DNA from: Steroidobacter sp.
GTDB lineage: Bacteria > Pseudomonadota > Gammaproteobacteria > Steroidobacterales > Steroidobacteraceae
DNA: 64,000 nt
NCBI GenBank assembly: GCA_025929585.1
Contig: JAICPY010000010.1
Span: forward strand, 1-64,000
Reading direction: 5' to 3'
This document shows, piece after piece, positions 17,445 through 26,924 of the stretch. Each line of letters begins with the position of its first letter. Positions within the stretch are counted from its first letter, which is position 1. The notes beneath the pieces are model-generated. The model searched no databases and was not told where the DNA came from. It saw only the letters and a list, made by a program, of their open reading frames with translations. The position numbers and the translations under genes are program-made.

Positions 17445-18415
17445 ACTGCCTCCAAGATGGAGCGCTTGCGTTCGCGCTGCCTTGCGCTCAACAACACCGC
17501 GGCTAGGATCACCAGACCGTTGATGAACATTTGCCAGAACGCCGAGATACCGACCAACGGCAAGGCATTGCGGATGATGCCGATGAATAAGCAGCCAAGA
17601 ACCACGCCGAACACACTGCCGACGCCGCCCGCAATCGCAACACCCCCGATCAGACACGCAGCGATGACCTGGAGCTCGAAGCCTAACGCAATGTCTGTAT
17701 AGGCAACCGCGAACCGCGCTACCCATAAGTATCCGCATACGCCGGCAAGTGCGCCGCTGATTACGTACGCGATGAACTGCATGCGTCCCGGATCGATTCC
17801 GCAATACTGAGCCGCCGTGGGATTGCCACCGGCCGCGTACATATCGCGACCAGCACCCGAATATCGCAAAGCGATGAACCCCAACAGCGCAACAACTATC
17901 GCTAGCCACGAGAGCGTCGTGAGTTCGACAAAGTCCCATCGTACGAAACGCAAGAACTCGCGCGACATTTCGTTCTCGTTGACCCAAGCGCCCTGCGAGA
18001 GCAAGTAGATGACGCCGCGATAAATCGACATGGTGCCCAACGTCACGACGATGGGAGGCAGCCGTAGTTTCCACACCAGCAGGCCGTTGAACGCGCCTAG
18101 CACACCGCCGCTCAAAGCCGCGATGCAAATGATCGGTAGCACGCCGATTGCAGGGAAGCTTCGATTCAGCAAAGCGACGATCATGCCGCTGAGCGCCAAG
18201 TTTGCTGCAACGGACAGATCGATGCCGCGGGTCACGATAACGAGCATCTGACCTAGTGCGAGCAATATCAGAATCGAGGTGTCATTCAGCACATCGGCAA
18301 GATTCGCAGGCGAAGCAAAGCTTGGAAACGCGACGCTCACCGCCGCAAGCAGTGCGACAGTGAGAATTCCGAAAACGAGGTCGCGGCGCGAAGCGGCGCT
18401 CAAGGAGGCGTTCAT
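17441..18415 (-). CDS. rhaP: Rhamnose ABC importer permease 1
   Basis: Permease of 324 residues, paralogous to its neighbour, with RGIDLSVAANLALSGM, TLGTMSIYRG and AAGGNPTAAQYCGID signatures. The ATG at 18415 has AAGGAGAG ending 4 bases upstream; a GTG at 18430 in the same frame overlaps the rhaT stop but lies inside that ribosome site. It forms a heterodimeric channel with RhaQ. Confidence 0.9.
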   Translation of the reverse strand: MNASLSAASRRDLVFGILTVALLAAVSVAFPSFASPANLADVLNDTSILILLALGQMLVIVTRGIDLSVAANLALSGMIVALLNRSFPAIGVLPIICIAALSGGVLGAFNGLLVWKLRLPPIVVTLGTMSIYRGVIYLLSQGAWVNENEMSREFLRFVRWDFVELTTLSWLAIVVALLGFIALRYSGAGRDMYAAGGNPTAAQYCGIDPGRMQFIAYVISGALAGVCGYLWVARFAVAYTDIALGFELQVIAACLIGGVAIAGGVGSVFGVVLGCLFIGIIRNALPLVGISAFWQMFINGLVILAAVLLSARQRERKRSILEAV

Positions 18416-18426
18416 CGTTCTCTCCT

Positions 18427-19905
18427 TCACGCGTCGGTTGCCGCTCTGATGACAGCTTCGCTAGTTGCTTCTTCGCGAGTGAAGAGCGCGCGCACGCGAC
18501 CACGCCGCATGACGAGAATGCGATCGGACATGCCGAGGATTTCGGGCAGATCCGAGGAGATCATGATGACTGCGCAGCCTCGATGAACGAATTGATCCAT
18601 GACCGCGTGCACGGCACGCTTGGCGCCCACATCGATGCCCTTTGTCGGTTCGTCGAGAATCAGAATCTTAGGTTTACGAGCCAGCCATTTCGCGATCACG
18701 ACCTTCTGTTGATTACCGCCGGAAAGATCTTGCACGACAGTCGCCGTATTGGCTGTTTTGACTTTGAGCGTTTCGACCCACTCATCCGCGAGCTGGGTTT
18801 CGCGCTGAGCGCTCCACCACCCGCGTGGTGCCAGAGCGGTGAGATTGGGCAGCGCAAGGTTCGAGGCGATAGAGAACGGCAGAATCGCGCCCTGGGTTTG
18901 TCGGTCCTCCGGCACGTATGCAATCCCTTCGCGAACCGCTTCTTGGACTGATTTCACCGCAACGCGCCGGCCGCAGACCTCGATCGAACCTGAGTCCGCG
19001 CTCTCCAAGCCGAACAACACTTGCGCAAGCTCAGTGCGCCCGGCACCGACCAACCCGTAGATTCCGAGAATCTCACCGCGGCGCACATCGAACGAGATAT
19101 CTTGGAACTCACCCGTTCGCGATAGATGCTCCACTCGCATCAAAGGCTCACCGAGTTCGGGCGGGGTTTTTGGAAACAACTGTTCCACCGGCCGACCGAC
19201 CATCAACCGAATCAATTCATCTCGACTACTGGCGGCAAGCTCGCCTTCTCCGACCGAGGCTCCATCTCGAAACACGCTATAACGATTGGCAATGTCGAAG
19301 ACTTCTTCGAACTTGTGACTGATGAAGAGCACCGAGCAACCTGCCGCCGAGAGTTTGCGAGTGAGCCCAAACAGCTCTTCGACTTCACGATGGGCGAGCG
19401 AAGCCGTCGGCTCATCCATGATGAGCACGCGCGCACGGCGCGTCAGGCCTCGCGCGATCTGAATCACGTGTTTCTGTGCGATGCTGAGCGAACCTGCGGG
19501 CGCATCGGGATCGAATGTCGCATCCAGTTGCTTTAGCACTTCTGCTGCGCGTTGGCGCATCGTGCGCCAGGACACCCACCCGCGTTCTCGAGGACGATCG
19601 CCGACGAACATATTCTCTGCAACCGAGAGATTATCGAACACCACAGATTCCTGATGCACGACGCTGATTCCGAGCTCGCGCGCGTGCTCGGGATGATCGA
19701 TTCGAACCGCTTGGCCTTCGAGCTGGATTTCACCCGCATCGGGCTGATGCACGCCCGAGAGTATTTTCACGAGCGTCGATTTTCCCGCTCCGTTCTCACC
19801 GATCAACGCGGTCACCTGCCCCGCATGCAAACTCAGATTCGCATCCGTGAGCGCACGCGTGCCCCCAAAGGACTTCTGGATGTGAGAGAGGGTGAGGAAA
19901 GGCAC
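18427..19905 (-). CDS. rhaT: Rhamnose ABC importer ATPase (two-domain)
   Basis: Cytoplasmic ATPase of 492 residues with two tandem ABC domains, as in RbsA/XylG. Domain 1 has Walker A GENGAGKST (about residue 36), signature LSIAQK and Walker B VLIMDEPTASL. Domain 2 has a degenerate Walker A (GLVGAGRTE), signature LSGGNQQK and Walker B ILILDEPTKG. The initiator is a GTG. The gap of ~100 bp to rhaS contains a palindromic repeat, so expression may be modulated between the two genes. Confidence 0.92.
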   Translation of the reverse strand: MPFLTLSHIQKSFGGTRALTDANLSLHAGQVTALIGENGAGKSTLVKILSGVHQPDAGEIQLEGQAVRIDHPEHARELGISVVHQESVVFDNLSVAENMFVGDRPRERGWVSWRTMRQRAAEVLKQLDATFDPDAPAGSLSIAQKHVIQIARGLTRRARVLIMDEPTASLAHREVEELFGLTRKLSAAGCSVLFISHKFEEVFDIANRYSVFRDGASVGEGELAASSRDELIRLMVGRPVEQLFPKTPPELGEPLMRVEHLSRTGEFQDISFDVRRGEILGIYGLVGAGRTELAQVLFGLESADSGSIEVCGRRVAVKSVQEAVREGIAYVPEDRQTQGAILPFSIASNLALPNLTALAPRGWWSAQRETQLADEWVETLKVKTANTATVVQDLSGGNQQKVVIAKWLARKPKILILDEPTKGIDVGAKRAVHAVMDQFVHRGCAVIMISSDLPEILGMSDRILVMRRGRVRALFTREEATSEAVIRAATDA

Positions 19906-19916
19906 GTTCTGCTTTA

Positions 19917-20003
19917 GTTGACGGTTGACAGTTGACGGTTGGCAGTCAGAAGCGCAACGGCTCTATCTGGGCCGTCAACTGACAACTGTCAACCGTCAAC
20001 CGA
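19917..20003. repeat. Palindromic iterated GTTGACGG element (copy 1)
   Basis: Between rhaS and rhaT, the left arm (19917-19944) reads GTTGACGGTTGACAGTTGAC and the right arm (19972-20001) carries its reverse complement (GACAACTGTCAACCGTCAAC). The 7-9 bp word GTTGACGG/GTTGACAG is iterated within each arm. A second copy with the same words is at 57386-57458. Confidence 0.65.
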
Positions 20004-20005
20004 AA

Positions 20006-21013
20006 TCAGAATACCTTCTCGAATTCCGCCACGTTGCTGGCGTCGTAGATGAAGGGTTTGCCCATTGCGCCGATGCCGCTGGTATCGAAGGTCACTGTGC
20101 CCAAGCGCTCCATCGATACAGGTTGTTGTGCGGATTCGCCGCGCGCAAGGCGAACCGCGATTTGCGTAGCGGCGTAGCCCAGATCGATGGGATTCCAAAT
20201 CGCGAATTTCGGAACGATACCGTTGCGAACGTAGCCGGCGAGCTCGGATGGCAAACCGAGGCCAGTGACATGCACCTTGCCACCGAGACCTTGATCTTCG
20301 ATCGCTTTCGCGGCAGCGACCAAACCGACTGAGCTCAATGAGATCACGACGTTCAAATCTGGATGCTGCTTCACGAGCGCGACGGTCTCGCGATACGACT
20401 TGTCCGAAACATCATCGCCATAGACGACGCTGACGAGCGAAAGACCCGGATATTGCGGCAGCGCTTTGCGTAGTTCCGCGAGCCACGCATTTTGATTGGT
20501 CGAGGTCGGCGTCGCCGACACGACCGCGATCTTGCCCGCGCCGTTCGGGGCCAACTCTGCCGCGAGTTGTGCAACGGTTTGTCCGATCAGCTCATCTGAG
20601 GACGGCGCGAGATGCGCGATTCGGCCTTCCGGGGCGACCGCCGAGTCGTATGAAATGACCTCGATGCCGCGCTGCATCGCACGTTTGAGCGTCGGCACCA
20701 GTGCATCGGGATCATTCGCGGAAACCGCAATCGCATCGACCCGCTGCGCAATCAGAGCATTGAGCACCTCGATCTGTCCTTCGGCAGTCGGCGTAGTGGG
20801 CCCCGTGAAGATCACTTGCGCACCAAGCGCGCCAGCAGCCTCGTCGGCACCCTTGTGAACCGCATCGAAGAAGCCATTGCCAAGGGACTTCGCAACCAAA
20901 CCGATGCGGATGGGCTGCTCGCCTTGCGGCTCAGGCGCTTTGTCCGCGCATCCGGCGATGGCAGCACTCAAGATCGCCGCGATGCTGAGCAGCACGAATC
21001 TTCTCATCGACAC
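20006..21013 (-). CDS. rhaS: Rhamnose-binding lipoprotein of ABC importer
   Basis: Periplasmic-binding protein of the RbsB/type-1 sugar class, 335 residues. An N-terminal signal with lipobox AIAGC (Cys ~22) makes it a lipoprotein. The mature part starts IRIGLVAKSLGNGFFDAV and contains the hinge regions ITSYDSAV-like VISYDSAVAPEG and VHVTGLGLPSELAGYV. GTG at 21013 follows AAGGGGG by 4 bases; an ATG two codons later is an alternative. It captures the sugar, by context L-rhamnose, for RhaPQT. Confidence 0.9.
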   Translation of the reverse strand: MSMRRFVLLSIAAILSAAIAGCADKAPEPQGEQPIRIGLVAKSLGNGFFDAVHKGADEAAGALGAQVIFTGPTTPTAEGQIEVLNALIAQRVDAIAVSANDPDALVPTLKRAMQRGIEVISYDSAVAPEGRIAHLAPSSDELIGQTVAQLAAELAPNGAGKIAVVSATPTSTNQNAWLAELRKALPQYPGLSLVSVVYGDDVSDKSYRETVALVKQHPDLNVVISLSSVGLVAAAKAIEDQGLGGKVHVTGLGLPSELAGYVRNGIVPKFAIWNPIDLGYAATQIAVRLARGESAQQPVSMERLGTVTFDTSGIGAMGKPFIYDASNVAEFEKVF

Positions 21014-21054
21014 GAATCCCCCTTACTTTTTCACCACAGGCCGGTGATTCCGGC

Positions 21055-21858
21055 TCATGCGAGCGCTTTGAGCTCGTCCTCTTCATTGACCTTGGCCACG
21101 ATCAGCTTGATGCCCGCGGCGCTGAACGGTTCGAGCTCTTCGGGTCGCGCGCCATCATCGGTGATGATGGTCGAAATGCGTTCCAGACCAGCGACGATCA
21201 TGGCCGACTTGCGACGCAGCTTGGAGCTATCGGCCATCACGACGACGTGCTCGGTGCGCTTCAGCAGCTTGGTCTGCGCTTGCACGATCAAAGGATCAGC
21301 TTCCATGATCCCGAAGCGGTTGAGCCCGTAGCACCCGGTGAACAGCTTGTTACCCCAGAAGTTTTCGACCGTGTCGTTCTCGAACGGACTGAGCACGATG
21401 TTCTGTTCGCGAAAGATGGTGCCGCCCGGCAAGGTGATGCGGTTGCGACTCGTGGCAAGCAACTTCGCGGCAATCGGAAACGAATTCGTCAGAATGTCCA
21501 AATCTCTATCGGCCAGGAACTCGACCAGCGCGAACGTCGTCGTGCCGCCATTGATGATGATGCTCTCGCCGGGCTCGATGAGCTCGGCAGCCGCACGCGC
21601 AATCGCGCGTTTTTGCGGCACATCAATATCCTGACTCAGCGCGAACGGCATCCCGACCAGATGAGGTTGGTGTCTTGGCCGAACGGCTTCGGCGCCGCCG
21701 CGAATACGCTTAATCTCCCCTCGCTCGGCAAGCGTATTGATGTCGCGCCGAATCGTGGCTTCAGAGGCCCCGAGGAGGTCTAAAAGATCGGCGACGCTCA
21801 CGATGGAGCGCTCCTCGACCAGCTTCAAGATCAGGTTATGACGTTCTCGTTCCAGCAT
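21055..21858 (-). CDS. rhaR: DeoR-family rhamnose regulator
   Basis: DeoR/GlpR-type repressor of 267 residues. The N-terminal helix-turn-helix includes VADLLDLLGASEATIRRDI, and the effector domain contains NGGTTTFALVEFL and ADSSKL typical of sugar-phosphate binding. It heads the leftward rha operon and is separated from rhaD by a 283-bp divergent region containing a paired direct repeat. In rhizobia a DeoR-type regulator controls the same pathway. A rhamnose-phosphate effector is an inference. Confidence 0.9.
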   Translation of the reverse strand: MLERERHNLILKLVEERSIVSVADLLDLLGASEATIRRDINTLAERGEIKRIRGGAEAVRPRHQPHLVGMPFALSQDIDVPQKRAIARAAAELIEPGESIIINGGTTTFALVEFLADRDLDILTNSFPIAAKLLATSRNRITLPGGTIFREQNIVLSPFENDTVENFWGNKLFTGCYGLNRFGIMEADPLIVQAQTKLLKRTEHVVVMADSSKLRRKSAMIVAGLERISTIITDDGARPEELEPFSAAGIKLIVAKVNEEDELKALA

Positions 21859-22001
21859 GGGATACCTGTATGAGGTCGATGAACCTAAGCGTTCTTGGCT
21901 TCAACTTCAGCACTGCAGCCGCGCGGGACCATGACGACAGCAAACCCCTGAAACCGCGCGCCCTGCCCCAGACCGTCCGACCGGTCATCCGTCACATTGA
22001 G

Positions 22002-22041
22002 TGATCGTTTCTGCTCGTGATTGATTGTATATGATCATTTC
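22002..22041. promoter_or_regulatory. Candidate operator pair in rha divergent region
   Basis: TGATCGTTTC (22002-22011) and TGATCATTTC (22032-22041) are direct repeats differing by one base, spaced exactly 30 bp apart, about three helical turns. ATGATCAT (22031-22038) is also palindromic. They lie in the 283-bp gap between rhaR and rhaD. T-rich TTTC boxes resemble DeoR-family operators, so binding by the adjacent regulator is likely, though untested. Confidence 0.5.
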
Positions 22042-22141
22042 GTATGGTACACAGCGGTCTTTCTAATTTCGTATTGAATCGGCCCCTGGGATGCCGGCTT
22101 TCACTAAGCTTCCCCGGCCGTAACCGTCCGTGGGAGATTAG

Positions 22142-24259
22142 ATGAGTTGGAGTCAGCCGGCGCAAGCTGCGTCGTCGCATCTTATCGAGAATCGTTGGGA
22201 CGACGCGGTCGCGGCCCGTCTGTCGGCTCCCCAGCTATTACTTTATCGCTCGAATCTTCTCGGTTCGGACAAGCGCATTACGAACTACGGCGGCGGCAAC
22301 ACCTCGGCGAAGCTTCCCGGCAAAGATCCTCTGACAGGCCAGGAAGTGGAAGTCCTTTGGGTCAAGGGCTCCGGCGGCGACCTCGGCACGATGAAGCTGG
22401 ATGGGTTCGCCACCTTATATATGGAGAAGTTCCGCGCACTCGAGCGGTTCTACCAAGGTCCGGCCAGCGACACCGTTCTCGTCCCGCTGTATGCGCATTG
22501 CACTTTCGATCTGAATCCGCGCGCAGCGAGCATCGACACACCGTTGCATGGGTTGGTCGACCGCGCTCACGTCGATCACATGCATCCGGATGCGCTCATT
22601 GCAATCGCCGCCTCGGCCGACAGCCGCGCGCTCACTAAAGAAATTTTCGGCGACGAGATCGGCTGGCTTCCATGGGTTCGCCCCGGGTACGAGCTCGGCT
22701 TGCGATTGCGCGAATTCGTGCGAGCAAATCCACGCGCTCGCGGCGTCGTCTTAGAAGCGCACGGTCTATTCACCTGGGCCGATACGTCCAAAGCGTGCTA
22801 CGAAAACACGCTCGACATCATCAATCGAGCGACCGCTTGGCTTCATGAACGCAGCCGCGGTCAAAAGCCCTTCGGCAGCATCACGGCATCGCCGCTGTCC
22901 GCGGAACGCAGACGCGAAGTCGCTGCTGCAATCATGCCTCTGATCCGGGGAGCTATTTCGAGCAACTCGCGCAAGGTGGGGCACTTCGAAGACAGCGAAG
23001 CTGTGCTGGAATTCGTCGGCGGTGAGAAGCTCGCGCCCTTGGCCGCGCTCGGAACATCCTGCCCTGATCACTTTCTGCGCACGAAGATCTGGCCGCTCGT
23101 GCTGCCCTTCGATGCAGCGCGCGAATCGGTCGATCAACTCGCTGCCCGAGTGCGACCCGGGATCGAACAGTATCGCGAACGCTATGCGAGTTATTACGAG
23201 CGCTGCAAACGCGAAGGCTCACCGAAGATGCGCGATCCGAATCCGGTTGTTTATCTCGTGCCCGGTGTCGGTATGTTCACGTTCGCGACGGATAAGGCGA
23301 CTGCGCGCATCGCGGGGGAGTTCTACATCAATGCCATCAACGTGATGCGTGGCGCCGCGAGCGTGTCGACTTATCGCGGATTGCCCGAACAAGAAGCCTT
23401 CGACATCGAGTACTGGGATTTGGAAGAGGCGAAGCTGCAGCGCATGCCAAAGCCGAAACCCTTGGCAGGCCGTGTGGCATTGATCACCGGTGGCGCCGGC
23501 GGCATTGGTCTTGCGAGCGCGCGTCGCTTGATGGACGAGGGCTCCTGCATCGTGCTGTGCGACATCGATCGTGACGCGCTTGCCGCCGCAGAAGGATCGC
23601 TGAAAAAGCAGTACGGTTCGGATGTGGTGTCGACCTGCTGGGTCGACGTCACGCGAGAAGATGCAGTCAGCAATGGCTTCCGTGAAGGTGCATGGAAGTT
23701 CGGTGGGCTCGATATCTGCGTTTCCAACGCCGGTATTGCGTCTGCTTCCCCAGTCGAGGAAACCAGCCTTGCGACCTGGCAGAAGAACATGGATATCCTT
23801 TCGACCGGTTACTTTTTGATCGCCCGCCAGGCATTCCAGCTGTTCAAGTCGCAAGCAATCGGCGGTTCGATCGTGTTCATCGGTTCGAAGAACGCGCTCG
23901 CCGCCTCTCCCGGCGCCGCCGCCTATTGCACGGCAAAGGCAGCTGAGCTGCATTTGGCGCGCTGTCTCGCGCTTGAAGGTGCGCCGATTGGCATTCGCGT
24001 GAATGTCGTCAATCCGGATGCCGTATTGCGTGGCTCGCGGATCTGGCAAGGCGAATGGGCGCAGCAGCGAGCAGCACAATACAAGACGAGCGTCGATGAA
24101 TTGGAAGCGATCTACCGCGAGCGTAGTTTGCTCAAGCGCAGCGTCTATCCCGAGGACGTGGCGGAAGCTGTGTTCTTCTTGGCATCGGAGAGTTCGGCAA
24201 AATCCACCGGCAACATCATCAATGTCGATGCGGGTAACGCTGCGGCCTTCACTCGCTGA
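22142..24259 (+). CDS. rhaD: Bifunctional rhamnulose-1-phosphate aldolase/L-lactaldehyde dehydrogenase
   Basis: Two-domain enzyme of 705 residues. Residues ~20-400 are a class II aldolase with an extended insert: TNYGGGNTSAKLPGKD, the HVDHMHPDA zinc-site histidines near 145, and LEAHGLFTW. Residues ~440-705 are an SDR domain with TGGAGGIG, VSNAGIAS and catalytic YCTAKAAE. It cleaves L-rhamnulose 1-phosphate to dihydroxyacetone phosphate and L-lactaldehyde, and the SDR half oxidises the lactaldehyde to L-lactate. GGGAG lies 5 bases before the ATG. rhaI follows after 9 bp. Confidence 0.94.
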   Translation: MSWSQPAQAASSHLIENRWDDAVAARLSAPQLLLYRSNLLGSDKRITNYGGGNTSAKLPGKDPLTGQEVEVLWVKGSGGDLGTMKLDGFATLYMEKFRALERFYQGPASDTVLVPLYAHCTFDLNPRAASIDTPLHGLVDRAHVDHMHPDALIAIAASADSRALTKEIFGDEIGWLPWVRPGYELGLRLREFVRANPRARGVVLEAHGLFTWADTSKACYENTLDIINRATAWLHERSRGQKPFGSITASPLSAERRREVAAAIMPLIRGAISSNSRKVGHFEDSEAVLEFVGGEKLAPLAALGTSCPDHFLRTKIWPLVLPFDAARESVDQLAARVRPGIEQYRERYASYYERCKREGSPKMRDPNPVVYLVPGVGMFTFATDKATARIAGEFYINAINVMRGAASVSTYRGLPEQEAFDIEYWDLEEAKLQRMPKPKPLAGRVALITGGAGGIGLASARRLMDEGSCIVLCDIDRDALAAAEGSLKKQYGSDVVSTCWVDVTREDAVSNGFREGAWKFGGLDICVSNAGIASASPVEETSLATWQKNMDILSTGYFLIARQAFQLFKSQAIGGSIVFIGSKNALAASPGAAAYCTAKAAELHLARCLALEGAPIGIRVNVVNPDAVLRGSRIWQGEWAQQRAAQYKTSVDELEAIYRERSLLKRSVYPEDVAEAVFFLASESSAKSTGNIINVDAGNAAAFTR

Positions 24260-24268
24260 GAAACTGTC

Positions 24269-25570
24269 ATGAGCAGTGCTACGGATCCACGCGATCCTAA
24301 CTACATCGCAAGCGCAAACGAGTCGCTCAAAGTACAACAAGAGAGCGACTACTCCATGCTCGGCTCGATGCTCGAGCGGCGTGGCATCGATATCGAGCGA
24401 ATCACCCAAGCGGTCGGCCGCTTCGGCGTTGCCATTCCTTCTTGGGGAGTCGGAACAGGCGGCACGCGGTTCGCACGTTTTCCCGGTGTCGGCGAGCCAC
24501 GCAATATTTTCGAGAAACTCGAGGACTGCGCGGTGATCCATCGCCTCACAGGAGCGACACCGACGGTATCTTTACATCTGCCTTGGGATTACACCGACGA
24601 CATCGATGGACTGCGCGAACGAGGCCTGAGTCTTGGACTCGGATTCGATGCCGTGAATTCGAATACGTTTCAGGATCGACCCGGCCAAGCACTCTCGTAC
24701 AAGTTCGGCAGCATCACGCATACGGACGCTGCCGTGCGCGCTCAAGCGGTCGCACACAACGTCGACTGCATTCGGGTCGGCAAGATACTGGGCTCGAAGG
24801 CGCTAACGTTATGGATCGGAGATGGCGCGAATTTCCCCGGTCAACAACACACCGCACGAGCATTCGAGCGATATTTGCAATCGGCTCAAGAGATCTATGC
24901 AGCGCTGCCTGACGATTGGCGCTTGCTGATCGAGCACAAGATGTATGAACCCGCGTTCTACGCCACGGTCATCCAAGATTGGGGCAGCTCCCTGCTCGCT
25001 GCTCAAACGTTAGGCCCGAAAGCCTTCTGCTTGGTCGATCTCGGTCATCACGCACCGAACGTCAACATCGAGATGATCGTTGCGCGCCTGGTGCACGCGC
25101 GCAAGCTGGGCGGATTTCATTTTAACGATTCGAAATACGGCGACGATGATCTGGATACCGGATCGATCGATCCCTTCCGGCTGTTTCTCATATTCAACGA
25201 GCTCGTCGATGCCGAGTTGCGCAAGGCGCCGAACTTTCAGCCCGCACACATGCTCGACCAATCGCACAATGTGACCGATCCGATCGAAAGCCTGATGTCG
25301 AGCGCCATCGAGCTGCAACGTGCCTACGCCCAGGCGCTGCTGGTCGATCGTGCCGCGCTCGACCAGTATCAACAGGACAACGATGCGCTCATGGCCGCGC
25401 AAACCTTGAAGCGCGCGTTTACCACCGACGTCCAGCCAATTCTCGCTCAAGCTCGCCTACAGAAAGGCGCCGCGATCGATCCCATCGGCTCGTATCGAAA
25501 AAGCGGCTATCGCACCGACTGCGCGAACCGCCGCCCGGCATCGAAGAATTTCGGCGGGGGAATAGTTTAG
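24269..25570 (+). CDS. rhaI: L-rhamnose isomerase (rhizobial RhaI type)
   Basis: Isomerase of 433 residues that converts L-rhamnose to L-rhamnulose, the first pathway step. The sequence has the TIM-barrel isomerase features of the rhizobial L-rhamnose isomerase family: VSLHLPWD, the metal-binding stretch IEHKMYEPAFYATV, LVDLGHHAPN and GGFHFNDSKYGDDDLD. It differs from the E. coli RhaA family. It starts 9 bp after rhaD, so the two are co-transcribed. Confidence 0.93.
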   Translation: MSSATDPRDPNYIASANESLKVQQESDYSMLGSMLERRGIDIERITQAVGRFGVAIPSWGVGTGGTRFARFPGVGEPRNIFEKLEDCAVIHRLTGATPTVSLHLPWDYTDDIDGLRERGLSLGLGFDAVNSNTFQDRPGQALSYKFGSITHTDAAVRAQAVAHNVDCIRVGKILGSKALTLWIGDGANFPGQQHTARAFERYLQSAQEIYAALPDDWRLLIEHKMYEPAFYATVIQDWGSSLLAAQTLGPKAFCLVDLGHHAPNVNIEMIVARLVHARKLGGFHFNDSKYGDDDLDTGSIDPFRLFLIFNELVDAELRKAPNFQPAHMLDQSHNVTDPIESLMSSAIELQRAYAQALLVDRAALDQYQQDNDALMAAQTLKRAFTTDVQPILAQARLQKGAAIDPIGSYRKSGYRTDCANRRPASKNFGGGIV

Positions 25571-25571
25571 G

Positions 25572-25725
25572 AGAGAAGGCGATAGGGGATAGCGGATAGG
25601 CGATGGTCGGAGCGAACGCATTGTTCGCAGAAGCCATGTCTCGGGCGTGGTGTATCTCTTATCCTATGGCACCTAGCTTCTCTGTTCTACCTATCCCCTA
25701 TCCCCCTATCCCCTATCCCCTTCCC
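25572..25725. repeat. Palindromic iterated GATAGGGGATAG element
   Basis: Right after the rhaI stop, a left arm GATAGGGGATAGCGGATAGG (about 25581-25600) pairs with a right arm CTATCCCCTATCCCC repeated twice (about 25690-25720). The word GATAGGG is iterated in both arms around a ~85-bp centre. No gene is seen. Confidence 0.65.
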
Positions 25726-25730
25726 TCTTC

Positions 25731-26894
25731 ATGCCTATCATCAACTGCATTGCCGATCTGCGCGAGCTGGCTCGACGGCGGATTCCGCACGCCATTTTCG
25801 AGTATGCGGATCGAGGCTCGTACGATGAGGTGACGTTCAATCGCAATCGTCGTGATCTCGAAGCTATCGAGTTTCGCCAGCGGGTGATGGTCGATGTTTC
25901 GAAGCAGCAGTTGAGCACGACTGTATTGGGCGAGACCTGGTCGATTCCTGTCGGCATCGCGCCAACTGGATTGAGCGGATTGTTCCATGCAAATGGCGAG
26001 ATGCTCGGTGCTCGCGCAGCGGAAGCATACGGCGTGCCGTTTTGTTTGAGCACGATGTCGATCTGTTCGATCGAAGATGTGCGCAGCGCCGTGAAGAAGC
26101 CATTTTGGTTTCAGCTCTATCTGATGCGCGATCGCGGCTTCAACGAAGAGCTGATCGAGCGCGCGAAGGCGGCGCAGTGTTCTGCGTTGATGCTCACGGT
26201 GGACATGCCGATTCAAGGCCTGCGACGCCGGGACCCAAAGAATGGCTTGAGCATTCCGCCGCGACTCACCGCCCGCAACATGCTGGAAGTCGCGATGCGT
26301 CCCGCGTGGGCAATGAAGGTTTTGATGGGCAGGCGCCGCACGTTCGGCAATCTCGCCGGACGCATGTCGGATACCGGGGGATTGACGACTTTATCGCAGT
26401 GGATCGGCTCGCAGTTCGATCCGACGGTGACCTGGAAAGATATCGAATGGGTTCGCAACCGCTGGCCGGGCAAACTCATCTTGAAAGGGGTTCTCGATGC
26501 GGAAGATGCACGTCTCGCGTGCGAGCACGCGGCCGACGCACTCGTCGTTTCCAATCATGGTGGCCGGCAGCTCGACGGCGCACCATCGACGATTTCGGTG
26601 TTACCTGAGATCACCGAAGCCGTCGATCATCGCTGCGAAGTTCTGTTCGACGGCGGCGTCCAATCCGGCCAAGACGTATTGAAAGCACTCGCGCTCGGCG
26701 CACGCGGCTGCTTGATCGGAAAAACATTCTTGTATGCCCTAGCCGCGCAGGGCCAAGCCGGCGTCACCGCTGCTCTCGATATCATCAGCAAAGAACTACA
26801 AGTCAGCCTCGCCCTCACCGGCACGAACGACGTGCGCAGCGTGAGTCGCGATGTTCTGCGATCCGCCGTGCGTAGCGAACCTTCCGCCAGGTGA
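25731..26894 (+). CDS. lldD: FMN-dependent L-lactate dehydrogenase
   Basis: Alpha-hydroxyacid oxidase family flavoprotein of 387 residues. Visible residues: PTGLSGLFH near the N-terminus, QLYLMRDR, and the active-site SNHGGRQLDGAPST with the catalytic His (about 268), plus DGGVQSGQDVLKALALGA for FMN phosphate. It oxidises L-lactate to pyruvate at the membrane face. Its position right after rhaD-rhaI completes the pathway, because the RhaD dehydrogenase half yields L-lactate. The upstream palindrome may separate its transcript from rhaI. Confidence 0.92.
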   Translation: MPIINCIADLRELARRRIPHAIFEYADRGSYDEVTFNRNRRDLEAIEFRQRVMVDVSKQQLSTTVLGETWSIPVGIAPTGLSGLFHANGEMLGARAAEAYGVPFCLSTMSICSIEDVRSAVKKPFWFQLYLMRDRGFNEELIERAKAAQCSALMLTVDMPIQGLRRRDPKNGLSIPPRLTARNMLEVAMRPAWAMKVLMGRRRTFGNLAGRMSDTGGLTTLSQWIGSQFDPTVTWKDIEWVRNRWPGKLILKGVLDAEDARLACEHAADALVVSNHGGRQLDGAPSTISVLPEITEAVDHRCEVLFDGGVQSGQDVLKALALGARGCLIGKTFLYALAAQGQAGVTAALDIISKELQVSLALTGTNDVRSVSRDVLRSAVRSEPSAR

Positions 26895-26924
26895 TCTCCG
26901 GCGCCGGAGCGCGATAAGAAGGTT

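Noticed and set aside
23219-24541. 440-residue open frame on the minus strand
   Set aside because: It runs antisense through rhaD and rhaI and has no domain or ribosome site.
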